Source of the DNA: Sphingobacteriales bacterium
Lineage (GTDB): Bacteria > Bacteroidota > Bacteroidia > Chitinophagales > Chitinophagaceae
Direction of reading: 5' to 3'
Assembly: GCA_027484425.1 (NCBI GenBank)
Contig: JAIXSZ010000081.1
Coordinates: 124,001-188,000, forward strand
DNA: 64,000 bases
The notes beneath the pieces are model-generated. The model was not told where the DNA came from and made no database searches. It saw nothing but the letters and a program-made list of their open reading frames with translations. Position numbers and translations under genes: made by a program. The first letter of the stretch is position 1, and the number at the start of each line of letters is the position of its first letter. Positions 9,757-17,491 of this stretch are shown one piece after another.

Positions 9757-9794
9757 AAAGGGATATTAGCAATCAAATAAGCTAGTATCCCTTT
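9757..9794. terminator. Bidirectional hairpin between the M16 peptidase and phosphoesterase genes
   Basis: A 14-bp stem with one G-U-type mismatch (AAAGGGATATTAGC at 9757-9770; GCTAGTATCCCTTT at 9781-9794) and a 10-nt A-rich loop. The right arm overlaps the last codons of the minus-strand gene. Confidence 0.75.
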
Positions 9795-10555
9795 CTTAGC
9801 ATATCGGCATACTTGTTGGGTAGCGGGCTGTTCTCTACTGCCATTGCTGCTTGTTCCACATCATAGTCAAAGTGCATAAATGAAACACTTATACTGTCCG
9901 TATTTAGTACGCTACTGTCTTCGTTGATTGTAAGCAATGCGTAGCATCCTCTTGGGTCACCATCTTTAGGCTTGCCCACAGACCCAATGTTTATAGCATG
10001 ACGATACACGGTGCTTTCGCCCCTCGCATCCTCAATAACGCGGTGGTAGGGCTTGTGAGTGTGCCCAAAACACATAATATCTGCATCTGCCTGCTGCATT
10101 ATGCGCAGCATACTTCCCTCCTCTCTATCTTCAAACAAGTATTCGTTTATCTTGCGCGGACTACCATGTACCATTAAGAGATTCAACTTGTCTTCATTAA
10201 GCTGAAACTCTACCTTGATATGTGCCGGTAAAGTGCGCAGATATTGCCGCTCACTAGAGTTCACTATACTATTAGTGTAAGAGATTGATACCTTACCCAT
10301 TTCTTTATCTTCTTCAGTTTTGTAAGCGCAGCCGCATTCATCGCTTGCCCGCCCTATACCAAAATCATAATTACCAGCTATTGTTGGTATTCCTCGGTGG
10401 CGAATTGTATTTATTACCTCATTTGGCCATATATTGTAGCCCACCATGTCGCCTAGACAATAAATGGCATCAGGCCGCTGGTCATCTATATGCTTTAAGC
10501 AAGCTTCTAACGCTGGTAGATTGGCGTGTACATCTGAAAAAAGTGCTATTTTCAT
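9782..10555 (-). CDS. Calcineurin-like metallophosphoesterase (YfcE/MJ0936-like)
   Basis: 257 residues with the ordered metal motifs DVHAN (near residue 8), GDMVGY, GNYD, VHGSP and GHTHKP. These make up the di-metal site of small bacterial phosphodiesterases/phosphatases. The third motif is GNYD rather than GNHD, a variant seen in this subfamily. It is cytoplasmic, with no signal. It lies downstream of the ars genes on the same strand (40 bp after acr3), but nothing in its sequence ties it to arsenic; read-through co-transcription is the only link. Substrate unknown. Confidence 0.88.
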   Translation of the reverse strand: MKIALFSDVHANLPALEACLKHIDDQRPDAIYCLGDMVGYNIWPNEVINTIRHRGIPTIAGNYDFGIGRASDECGCAYKTEEDKEMGKVSISYTNSIVNSSERQYLRTLPAHIKVEFQLNEDKLNLLMVHGSPRKINEYLFEDREEGSMLRIMQQADADIMCFGHTHKPYHRVIEDARGESTVYRHAINIGSVGKPKDGDPRGCYALLTINEDSSVLNTDSISVSFMHFDYDVEQAAMAVENSPLPNKYADMLRKGY

Positions 10556-10595
10556 TTTTGAGTAATTTTTTTAGCGTGTTAGTTTTATTAGTCTC

Positions 10596-11678
10596 TTAGC
10601 TCTCCGCTGCTACTTCATTATTGTAGTATTTGTTGCGCAACCAAAAGGCAACATTAACCAGAGCTATAAGTGCTGGCACCTCTACCAACGGACCTATTAC
10701 TCCCACAAAAGCCTGACCACTATTGATGCCAAATACCCCAATTGCCACAGCTATTGCCAATTCGAAATTATTACCTGCGGCAGTGAAGGCAATTGATGCA
10801 TTTTGGGCATAATCTGCTCCCAGCCATTTACCAATAAAGAAGCTAGCTATGAACATAATGGCGAAGTAGACCAGTAGTGGCACAGCTATGCGCAATACAT
10901 CCAACGGAATAGCCACTATCATTTCGCCTTTCAATGCAAACATGACTACAATCGTGAACAACAATGCTATTAGCGTAACGGGCGACACAGCGGGTATGAA
11001 TCTGCGTTGAAACCACTCCTCCCCTTTCATTGCGATGAGCCCATATCGGCTGATAATACCTGCTGCAAATGGCAAGCCCAGATATATGCCCACACTCTTA
11101 GCTATTTCGCCAATGGTGACGTGTACCTGTAAGCCCTCTACACCAAACATTGGCGGTAGAATAGTAATAAACAACCATGCATATACACTGTAGAGTAGCA
11201 CCTGAAAAACGCTGTTGATAGCTACTAGCCCTGCTGCGTATTCGCGGCTGCCATCTGCCAGTTCGTTCCATACGATTACCATTGCTATGCATCGAGCCAG
11301 CCCTATGAGTATAAGCCCCATCATGTATTCAGGATAACCATTAAGGAACAAAATGGCAAGCAGAAACATGAGTATAGGACCAATAACCCAGTTGAGAAGG
11401 AGTGACACTCCCAATATCTTTACATTTCTAAATACCTCCCCCATCTTTTCATAACGCACCTTAGCAAGCGGCGGATACATCATTAGTATCAGTCCCACAG
11501 CCAGCGGTATGTTAGTAGCGCCTTTAGAGAAGGAATTGATAAAAACAGAACTGGATGGAATAAAATATCCAATACCTACTCCCAGAACCATAGCGAGGAA
11601 TATCCACAAAGTGAGAAAACGATCGAGGAAACTGAGTTTTTTTCGTTGGTGCACCGGTGCGCAGTTATTTGCAGCCAT
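10596..11678 (-). CDS. acr3: ACR3-family arsenite efflux transporter
   Basis: About 360 residues from ATG at 11678 (MAANNCAP); an earlier in-frame ATG would add a 29-residue non-conserved tail. About ten hydrophobic helices are visible, beginning [19 protein letters not shown]. It contains the ACR3 hallmark region [18 protein letters not shown], with the conserved Cys thought to bind arsenite, and [19 protein letters not shown]. It exports As(III) across the inner membrane using the proton gradient. It is the third gene of the minus-strand cluster arsR-arsM-acr3. Confidence 0.95.
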   Translation of the reverse strand: MAANNCAPVHQRKKLSFLDRFLTLWIFLAMVLGVGIGYFIPSSSVFINSFSKGATNIPLAVGLILMMYPPLAKVRYEKMGEVFRNVKILGVSLLLNWVIGPILMFLLAILFLNGYPEYMMGLILIGLARCIAMVIVWNELADGSREYAAGLVAINSVFQVLLYSVYAWLFITILPPMFGVEGLQVHVTIGEIAKSVGIYLGLPFAAGIISRYGLIAMKGEEWFQRRFIPAVSPVTLIALLFTIVVMFALKGEMIVAIPLDVLRIAVPLLVYFAIMFIASFFIGKWLGADYAQNASIAFTAAGNNFELAIAVAIGVFGINSGQAFVGVIGPLVEVPALIALVNVAFWLRNKYYNNEVAAES

Positions 11679-11783
11679 AAAGAAGTAAGTAAAATGTGTA
11701 CAGACTAAAAAGTCAATATTGAAGTAAAAAATGGTCTGGGATGTATAGATATGCAAATCACCCAACCCAGACCATTTCGTTAG

Positions 11784-12620
11784 TTATGAGCAGCACCCAG
11801 GTGCGCAGCATGCGGCTGGTTTTTTACCAAAAACTGTCACACTAAATATGCCCATTTTGCTATCTCTGAATGCCTTTATTTCTTCAGGTGTCATGTAGCC
11901 AGATAGTATATCCCCGGGTAGTACTATTTCTTTTTGTTTTTGCACTACAACATCAGTAAATCTGTTTTTGTTTATCAGCGCAAGGTACTCCTCTTTTTGT
12001 ATGGCACCTGATATGCAACCTGCATACATCTCAGCAGTACCTTTTAGTTTCTCAGGTAGCTCACCTACCAGTACCACATCTGATATACTGAAGTGTCCGC
12101 CCGGTTTCAATACTCTGAATATGTCTTTCAGCACATTATTTTTATTGGGTACCAGATTCAGTACACAGTTGCTTACCACTACATCTGCAGTGTTAGCTGT
12201 CACTGGCATTTTTTCTATATCTCCATATCTGAACTCTACATTGTTGAAACCCAGTTTTTCGGCATTTTCACGGGCTTTATTTATCATGGCCTCTGTGAAG
12301 TCTATACCTATTACCTTCCCTGTTTCGCCAGTTGCAGCTCTTGCCACAAAACAATCATTGCCGGCTCCGCTCCCTAGGTCTATTACCGTATTTCCAGGTT
12401 CTATTTGTGCAAACTGTGTTGGCAAGCCACAACCCAGGCCCAAATCGGCATCGGCATTATAGCCATCCAGGGTCGCGTAGTCATCACTCATTATGTTGTA
12501 CACCTCTGTGCTGCAACCGCCAGCTCCACAACAAGAGCTCATATTAGTTCCTTTGTCTTGTAGTGCTATTTCAGCATATTTCTGTTTTACTATTTCTTTC
12601 AGTTCTTGTTCTGTTTGCAT
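11784..12620 (-). CDS. arsM: Arsenite S-adenosylmethionine methyltransferase
   Basis: 278 residues. SAM motif I is VIDLGSGAGNDCFVA (about 79-93). The three cysteines that bind As(III) in ArsM enzymes are present at Cys64 (LGCGLPT), Cys152 (SNCVLNL) and Cys202 (YAGCISGA). It methylates arsenite to mono- and dimethylated, partly volatile species. Extra Cys clusters sit at the N-terminus (SSCCGAGGC) and the extreme C-terminus (ACCAPGCCS), possibly additional arsenic-binding sites. It lies between arsR and acr3 on the same strand. Confidence 0.95.
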   Translation of the reverse strand: MQTEQELKEIVKQKYAEIALQDKGTNMSSCCGAGGCSTEVYNIMSDDYATLDGYNADADLGLGCGLPTQFAQIEPGNTVIDLGSGAGNDCFVARAATGETGKVIGIDFTEAMINKARENAEKLGFNNVEFRYGDIEKMPVTANTADVVVSNCVLNLVPNKNNVLKDIFRVLKPGGHFSISDVVLVGELPEKLKGTAEMYAGCISGAIQKEEYLALINKNRFTDVVVQKQKEIVLPGDILSGYMTPEEIKAFRDSKMGIFSVTVFGKKPAACCAPGCCS

Positions 12621-12676
12621 TTTTATTAAAGTTTTGAAGTATAAAAAATCAAAAATTTCCTATTTTATCTTGTTTG

Positions 12677-13045
12677 TTATTCACAACAATCTGTGCTACA
12701 CGCTTTGTTATCGAGGTCAGGAAGCTGCACAAAAAAAGCCTCAAACAATCCTCTGTATTTTTTCCATGCTAAAGGATTGATGCAATAACAAATGCTAGTA
12801 CCGTCTACTGAGCCTTTTATTATTCCAGCATTTTTAAGCTCTCTCAGGTGCTGTGATATTGTAGCTTGAGCCAACCCTAACTCCTGTACAAGATCATTGC
12901 AAATACAGGCATTTATACTGATAAGATGCTCTATAATGGCTATTCTTGCCGGATGCCCCAATGTCTTTGCGATGCTGGCTATCTCATTTTGTCTTTCCGT
13001 AAACAACTCTGTTTTGCTAACTCCCATATTATTCAATCGTTTCAT
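12677..13045 (-). CDS. arsR: ArsR-type arsenic-responsive repressor
   Basis: A winged-helix protein with the metalloid-sensing motif ACICNDL (equivalent to ELCVCDL) just before the recognition helix (LAQATISQHLRELKNAG) and a C-terminal CSTDCCE tail. It would repress the ars genes and release DNA on binding As(III). Possible starts are 13117, 13045 (MKRLNN) and 13027 (MGVSKTE). The palindrome at 13044-13059 overlaps the 13045 start, so 13027 may be the true one; the conserved domain is complete from either. Confidence 0.9.
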   Translation of the reverse strand: MKRLNNMGVSKTELFTERQNEIASIAKTLGHPARIAIIEHLISINACICNDLVQELGLAQATISQHLRELKNAGIIKGSVDGTSICYCINPLAWKKYRGLFEAFFVQLPDLDNKACSTDCCE

Positions 13046-13059
13046 TGCAATATTACGAT
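13044..13059 (-). promoter_or_regulatory. Candidate ArsR operator/promoter overlap
   Basis: A 16-bp imperfect palindrome (ATTGCAATATTACGAT on the plus strand; 6 of 8 positions symmetric). On the minus strand it contains TAATATTG, one mismatch from the TAnnTTTG box, with a TTG about 17 nt upstream. An operator overlapping the -7 box just before arsR fits autorepression. Confidence 0.5.
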
Positions 13060-13126
13060 GAATGATTGAATTCAAGTCACTTTTTAAAATAAGATTTAAT
13101 GATGTACCCATTGGCACATAAAAAAA

Positions 13127-13149
13127 TGGCGCAACTTAGAGTTACGCCA
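13127..13149 (-). terminator. Terminator of the serine hydrolase gene
   Basis: A 9-bp stem with one mismatch (TGGCGCAAC / GTTACGCCA) and a 5-nt loop. It is followed on the minus strand by a run of T residues and lies 30 bp after the stop codon of the gene at 13179-14207. Confidence 0.75.
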
Positions 13150-13178
13150 GATCTATAATTATAATAAAATTTAACTGT

Positions 13179-14207
13179 TTACATTACAGGGCCTACCATT
13201 GCATCAAATACAATTTTAGAAATATTACCAATGGTTTCGGAAAGCATATTCATGTCCTTACCTCGTGTCATGATCGTTATGATGTATGGATTATTCTCAA
13301 TATATACTATACCACAGTCATGTAACTCCACTGTGTTGCCATCGCCCCATTCCCCCATTTTATGAGCCACAGGCACTGTACGTGGTATTTTCTTGAGTAT
13401 ACCATCTTTAAATGTAGCTTCTACCAATAGTTCAGAAGCGTATTCAGATGACTGCATAGATAGATAAGCAGCATTATACAGCGTTTCTAAAAACCTCGAA
13501 TAATCTCGTGCTCCAATTGTATAGTTCTGATCCATTAAATCAGGTGGTGTAAGCTTTAGGTCTTTGAATGTTTTATTAAATACGTTCATATCCATTCTGG
13601 ATACAATCTCTATATTGGCGAAATTATCTGAGTATACAATCATATAGTGAAACAACTCCTTGATAGAATACTTGTGTCCAGGTTGTAACGATTTTGCTGA
13701 ATAATACTGCACTGGCATTTGACCTGCTGGCGGATTGAAAACAAACTTCTTTTCTAGTAAGCCTGGAGAATTCTCAGCCATTTTGAGGTAAGTTATAAGC
13801 TGAGGTACTTTGAGCAAAGATGCTGGATGGTAGGTGAATTCAGGATAAACATTAACCCACCCGTCATCTGATAATCTACGCATATATACAGATGCATTGA
13901 TTACACGGCCTGCATTAACTTCGTTATCAATATAACTGGTTAAACTCATTTTCAAAGGCATTAGTGCCTCAGCCTCACAGTCTTGAGCAGCAGAAACAAT
14001 TGGACCTATTCGCTTATACCCTTGTAAACGAGTGATGTCATAACGACAATCAGGTTTTGGAAGGTTTTTAATATTTGAACCTGAAACAGTATTATCTTCT
14101 GTATTTTCATTGCCGCTAAAGAGAATTTTAGCTGATACAAACGATACTGCTGCTGTAACTACTACTGTAGAAAGTATATATACTACTAACGTTTTTTTGG
14201 AAATCAT
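13179..14207 (-). CDS. Membrane-anchored class A beta-lactamase-fold serine hydrolase
   Basis: 342 residues. One N-terminal hydrophobic segment (TLVVYILSTVVVTAAVSFV) suggests anchoring with the catalytic domain in the periplasm. The SxxK motif is HPASLLKVP (Ser130, Lys133), an SDN motif is present (YSDNFANIEIV), and the KTG position appears as HKMGEWG. These are penicilloyl-serine hydrolase motifs, but the KTG box is altered and the omega-loop Glu is not obvious. Peptidase or amidase activity is therefore as likely as beta-lactamase, and resistance should not be assumed. Confidence 0.8.
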   Translation of the reverse strand: MISKKTLVVYILSTVVVTAAVSFVSAKILFSGNENTEDNTVSGSNIKNLPKPDCRYDITRLQGYKRIGPIVSAAQDCEAEALMPLKMSLTSYIDNEVNAGRVINASVYMRRLSDDGWVNVYPEFTYHPASLLKVPQLITYLKMAENSPGLLEKKFVFNPPAGQMPVQYYSAKSLQPGHKYSIKELFHYMIVYSDNFANIEIVSRMDMNVFNKTFKDLKLTPPDLMDQNYTIGARDYSRFLETLYNAAYLSMQSSEYASELLVEATFKDGILKKIPRTVPVAHKMGEWGDGNTVELHDCGIVYIENNPYIITIMTRGKDMNMLSETIGNISKIVFDAMVGPVM

Positions 14208-14782
14208 CCCAACATATTTATTGCAATTTAGTTAATGTTTTGAACTGAAAATAAATAAATGATATTCGAATATTTAGTTGCTACATGAAATATTATTTCT
14301 AATATCCAATACTAAAAACAGAAGCACAAACAAAATACAGTAGCCCAATTAATAACTAATGGTCAATTTAATATGAGCTCTTCTTAAACACAAATACGCA
14401 AAGTATTCTACGGTATAACCCCTCTCCATTTTAACAAACTATGAAGTTAAAAATTAGATAAACAGTAAAGCTGTATTTACGTTTAATAGCTGGAATGTAT
14501 TAAAATCCCGCTTACAATCGCCCAATTATTTAGCAGCTTTTCCTAATCTAGAGCCATTATTCTTTATAAAATACAGATAAAACCCGCTCTCAAAATATCT
14601 GAATTTATATTTGTTTAAATGTTACTTAGTTAATTATTTAACAACCAATCTATTTTTTACACTATCACTTTAATCAGATGTATTAGTAAGTAAAATATCT
14701 ATTTTTTCCACTGTGAAGATGAAAACAGGAAACAATCTATATCCTATATTTGGCTTTAAAATAATAAACAAAAAAACAGAAA
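14208..14782. other. 575-bp A+T-rich intergenic region
   Basis: This gap between divergent genes holds no convincing ORF or RNA gene. Its only recognisable signal is a perfect TAnnTTTG-type box, TATATTTG at 14745-14752, about 30 nt before the amidinotransferase start. A matching -33 TTG is not clear. The rest looks like ordinary A+T-rich spacer. Confidence 0.5.
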
Positions 14783-15886
14783 ATGTCAACGCAAACGAAC
14801 CAAACAAACAGTACATGCCCTGTAAATTCTTACAACGAGTGGGACCCGCTGGAGGAAGTAATAGTAGGTGGACTTGTGGATGCGATGTTCCCTGAATGGA
14901 CATTGATAAACGAAGTTACAGTGCCACCAGGTGAGTGGAGAGAAGTTGAAAAAAGAATAGGCGGCAGGGGCATTCCCTACCCTAAAGAAATGGTAGAAAA
15001 CGGCTTAAAGGCAAGGAAAGAATTCATAACCATATTGGAGGGCGAAGGTGTAAAAGTCCGTCATGTTAGCCCAACACCTTTCTCTAATCCGTTTGCTACT
15101 CCAGAATGGAAGGTCGACTGCGGCTTCTGCGCAGCTAACCCTCGCGATCCGTTTCTGGTAGTGGGCAATGAGATAATTGAAGCACCTATGGCAGACAGAG
15201 CTAGGTATTTCGAAAGCTGGGCATACAGGGAACTTTTTAAAGAATATTTTCATGCTGGTGCCAAATGGAGCGCAGCGCCTAAACCACAGTTGCTAGACGC
15301 ACTTTACGACCACAACTATACCCTACCCAAGGAGGGTGAAAAAATGAGGTATATTGTTACCGAATTTGAGCCAGTGTTTGATGCAGCCGACTGCGTGCGT
15401 TGCGGTAAAGATATCTTTATGCAACTCAGCAATGTGACCAACATGGCGGGTATTACTTGGCTACAAAGACACCTAGGCGATGAGTATAAAGTGCATGTCA
15501 TCAACAATCTATCACCAGAAGCCATTCATATCGACACAACCTTTATGCCACTAGGACCAGGCAAAATGCTAGTGAACCCAGAGTGGATAGATGTAAAGAA
15601 ACTACCTGAGATACTAAAAAAATGGGACATGCTCATTGCACCAGATCCATTGCCTAACAAAGACCCATTGAAGGTGGTAAGCGACTGGATAAGTATCAAT
15701 TTCTTACTGCTTGACGAGGAACGTATAATAGTAGATAAATATCAAGAACCCCTGATAAAAGCACTAAAAAGCTGGGGAATGAAACCTATATTGTGCGATT
15801 TCTCAGCTTATTTCCCGTTTCTAGGTGCTTTTCATTGTGCTACTTTGGATGTGAGACGCAGAGGGGAACTTCGTAGCTACTTTTAG
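14783..15886 (+). CDS. Glycine/inosamine-type amidinotransferase
   Basis: 367 residues of the pentein-fold amidinotransferase family. Active-site signatures match AGAT-type enzymes: DAADCVRCGKDIF (Asp203), AIHIDTTFMPLGPG (His249, Asp251) and GAFHCATLDVRRRGEL (Cys352, the nucleophile that carries the amidino group). Family members move an amidino group from arginine to glycine, an inosamine or another amine. The acceptor here cannot be read from sequence. A PACE-type efflux gene starts 3 bp after the stop codon, so the two are almost certainly co-transcribed. Confidence 0.9.
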   Translation: MSTQTNQTNSTCPVNSYNEWDPLEEVIVGGLVDAMFPEWTLINEVTVPPGEWREVEKRIGGRGIPYPKEMVENGLKARKEFITILEGEGVKVRHVSPTPFSNPFATPEWKVDCGFCAANPRDPFLVVGNEIIEAPMADRARYFESWAYRELFKEYFHAGAKWSAAPKPQLLDALYDHNYTLPKEGEKMRYIVTEFEPVFDAADCVRCGKDIFMQLSNVTNMAGITWLQRHLGDEYKVHVINNLSPEAIHIDTTFMPLGPGKMLVNPEWIDVKKLPEILKKWDMLIAPDPLPNKDPLKVVSDWISINFLLLDEERIIVDKYQEPLIKALKSWGMKPILCDFSAYFPFLGAFHCATLDVRRRGELRSYF

Positions 15887-15889
15887 GGT

Positions 15890-16300
15890 ATGACAGGCAT
15901 TAAACGCAAAGTAGTACACGCTACACTGTATGAGCTAATAGCAATTGGTTTAGTATCGTCAATACTCACTTACTTTTTTGATGAGCAGTTGGGGCATACA
16001 GTTGTATTGAGTACTATAGTTTCAGCTATTGCTGTGATATGGAACATTGTATTCAATTATGTGTTTGAGGCATTCGAACGTTGGATAGGCAATACAAGTA
16101 GACCAACTACAATTAGGGTAGCTCATACCATTTTCTTCGAGGTAGGGCTAATAGTATTTTTGGTGCCACTGTTTGCTTATTGGCTACATACATCGCTATT
16201 GACTGCTTTCCTTACAGACCTTGGGCTGATGTCGTTCTTCCTATTATATACCTTCCTTTTCAATATTGCATTCGACCGAATTTTCGGGCTGCCACAATGA
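15890..16300 (+). CDS. PACE-family (BTP repeat) small multidrug efflux protein
   Basis: 136 residues with four hydrophobic helices arranged as two copies of the bacterial transmembrane pair. The first begins RKVVHATLYELIAIGLVS and the second RVAHTIFFEVGLIVFLVP; each carries the conserved H-x(5)-E-like pattern at its start. PACE proteins (AceI type) export chlorhexidine and other compounds, with polyamines proposed as natural substrates. It follows the amidinotransferase gene by 3 bp, which hints at export of a guanidino or amine product (inference). Confidence 0.88.
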   Translation: MTGIKRKVVHATLYELIAIGLVSSILTYFFDEQLGHTVVLSTIVSAIAVIWNIVFNYVFEAFERWIGNTSRPTTIRVAHTIFFEVGLIVFLVPLFAYWLHTSLLTAFLTDLGLMSFFLLYTFLFNIAFDRIFGLPQ

Positions 16301-16374
16301 GGGCTCAAGTCGAATAGTTGTGTATAAACAACAAGATCAGTCTTACCGATATGTTGGTAAACATCCCAAAACCA

Positions 16375-16404
16375 AAAGAGCTCGACATAAATGTCGAGCT
16401 CTTT
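16375..16404. terminator. Perfect hairpin, probably the original terminator of the tRNA-Pro/Ser unit
   Basis: Fourteen complementary bases on each side (AAAGAGCTCGACAT / ATGTCGAGCTCTTT) around AA. It sits immediately left of the element. If the element is removed, this hairpin falls just 3' of the minus-strand tRNA-Pro gene, so it reads as that gene's terminator, displaced by ~39.7 kb. It also terminates the PACE operon on the plus strand. Confidence 0.8.
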
Positions 16405-16408
16405 CTTT

Positions 16409-16430
16409 AAGTCGGGATGACTGGACAACT
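16409..16430 (+). other. attL: left recombination site
   Basis: AAGTCGGG (16409-16416) is shared with the tRNA-Pro 3' end on the right and is followed by A and the 13-bp repeat TGACTGGACAACT. Extending the comparison, 16409-16425 matches 56133-56149 at 14 of 17 positions, so the left side looks like a diverged tRNA 3' end. Confidence 0.75.
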
Positions 16431-16558
16431 TTCGAACCATTTCATCAAGGATTTGCTTGCTTTGAATGCACTTTTGGGGATGATTGGGGAAGTATAGGGA
16501 ACAACTGATAAGAACTGGCAGAAACTTGCCGGTACTCGACTGGACAACTTTCGAACCC
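16419..16558 (+). repeat. Two exact 20-bp direct repeats, 120 bp apart, at the left end
   Basis: GACTGGACAACTTTCGAACC occurs at 16419-16438 and again at 16539-16558. The first copy overlaps the terminal inverted repeat. Together with the extra inverted copy at 56096-56107 it suggests accessory recombinase binding sites. Between the copies, 16417-16497 is open in the frame that continues the recombinase gene in the circular form. Confidence 0.7.
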
Positions 16559-16631
16559 AGCAAAATGTGTTTCAATAATATCTTTCGCTGTCTGTCATTG
16601 CAAACATTAAAAAGCAGTCATATATTGTGAT

Positions 16632-17306
16632 ATGATTTATGCACTATCTACAAAAAGGGGTTTAGGTTTAGAACTGTGGGGAACCTATGACGATTTATAT
16701 CTTTTATATGAGGTTGTCGGAAACTTTTGGAACGATGAGATTAAAACGAAAGTAAAAGGATTTGAAAATCGGGATGCATTGATTAGTAGCTTTTCGTACG
16801 AAATTAGACATACCTATCAGGGAGATAGGTTAAAAAGCAAAACGAACCATTTAACTTACCAAAGTGGCCAATATTTTGGTTGTAAATTATCCTGGGTACA
16901 CATCTTTTTCTCTTTGGCTGCATTGAAATATAATATGCGATTCAAGGCGGTTTCAAAGCTTGATACAGCAATTTTCTTGCAACTTGAGTATTGGATTGAA
17001 AAATGTCTGTGTTCATTTGACAATTGTGGTGCTGAGTTACTACCATATATCGACAATGCCATTTATTCCGCGAACGAATATATTTACCAATATATGCGAA
17101 CAATAAATGCGGAGTATTTCAAGTTGGGTGGTGGCAAAAATGCATTTAGAAAACTACCACAACTACTCAAGAAATCAGTTTATGGAACTACTGAGTATCT
17201 GGATTATTGGGAATTTCTTAAAAGTGAAGCCAAAAGGTTAGACTGTAAAGTAGATGACCTCGAGATTAATGACGATGATATCGACTATTCAAAAATTGTT
17301 TGGTAA
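16632..17306 (+). CDS. Conserved hypothetical protein, possibly DUF6904-like
   Basis: 224 residues, no signal peptide or membrane segment. The N-terminus (GLELWGTYDDLYLLYEVVG) and the block YEIRHTYQGDR, followed by a CKLSWVHIFFSLAALK stretch, are reminiscent of the small uncharacterised family DUF6904; that assignment is from memory and tentative. It is the first gene of the element, transcribed toward the NurA operon but separated from it by 185 bp with its own promoter-like sequence (TTG 16598-16600). Low G+C and passenger position suggest an accessory, perhaps defence-related, role; no function can be assigned. Confidence 0.6.
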   Translation: MIYALSTKRGLGLELWGTYDDLYLLYEVVGNFWNDEIKTKVKGFENRDALISSFSYEIRHTYQGDRLKSKTNHLTYQSGQYFGCKLSWVHIFFSLAALKYNMRFKAVSKLDTAIFLQLEYWIEKCLCSFDNCGAELLPYIDNAIYSANEYIYQYMRTINAEYFKLGGGKNAFRKLPQLLKKSVYGTTEYLDYWEFLKSEAKRLDCKVDDLEINDDDIDYSKIVW

Positions 17307-17444
17307 CTTTTCCTTTTGCAGTAAGCACACTCTTTTGTTGTATCATAGCAGGTTGCATCCTAATAAAAAGCTATAGGCCGTACTAACCAAATGTGCTAAG
17401 GGTCAGTGAGCAGAATAAAGCCTATAATATTAGCCGAAGATGGC

Positions 17445-17473
17445 TTGCATTAAAAAACCGCTTATTATATTTG
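17445..17473 (+). promoter_or_regulatory. Predicted promoter of the NurA-HerA operon
   Basis: TTG at 17445-17447, an 18-bp spacer and a perfect TATATTTG box at 17466-17473 match the Bacteroidota promoter pattern. Transcription would start about 10 nt before the GTG start codon at 17492, giving a very short leader. Confidence 0.65.
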
Positions 17474-17491
17474 TGCGCTAAGTACATTTAA

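Noticed and set aside
13179-14207. Calling the serine hydrolase an antibiotic-resistance beta-lactamase
   Set aside because: SxxK and SDN are present, but the KTG position is altered and no omega-loop Glu is evident; function is uncertain.
16177-16575. 132-codon minus-strand frame across attL
   Set aside because: It overlaps the PACE gene, the terminator hairpin and the attachment site, and has no recognisable domain; its length is explained by the opposite-strand genes and chance.
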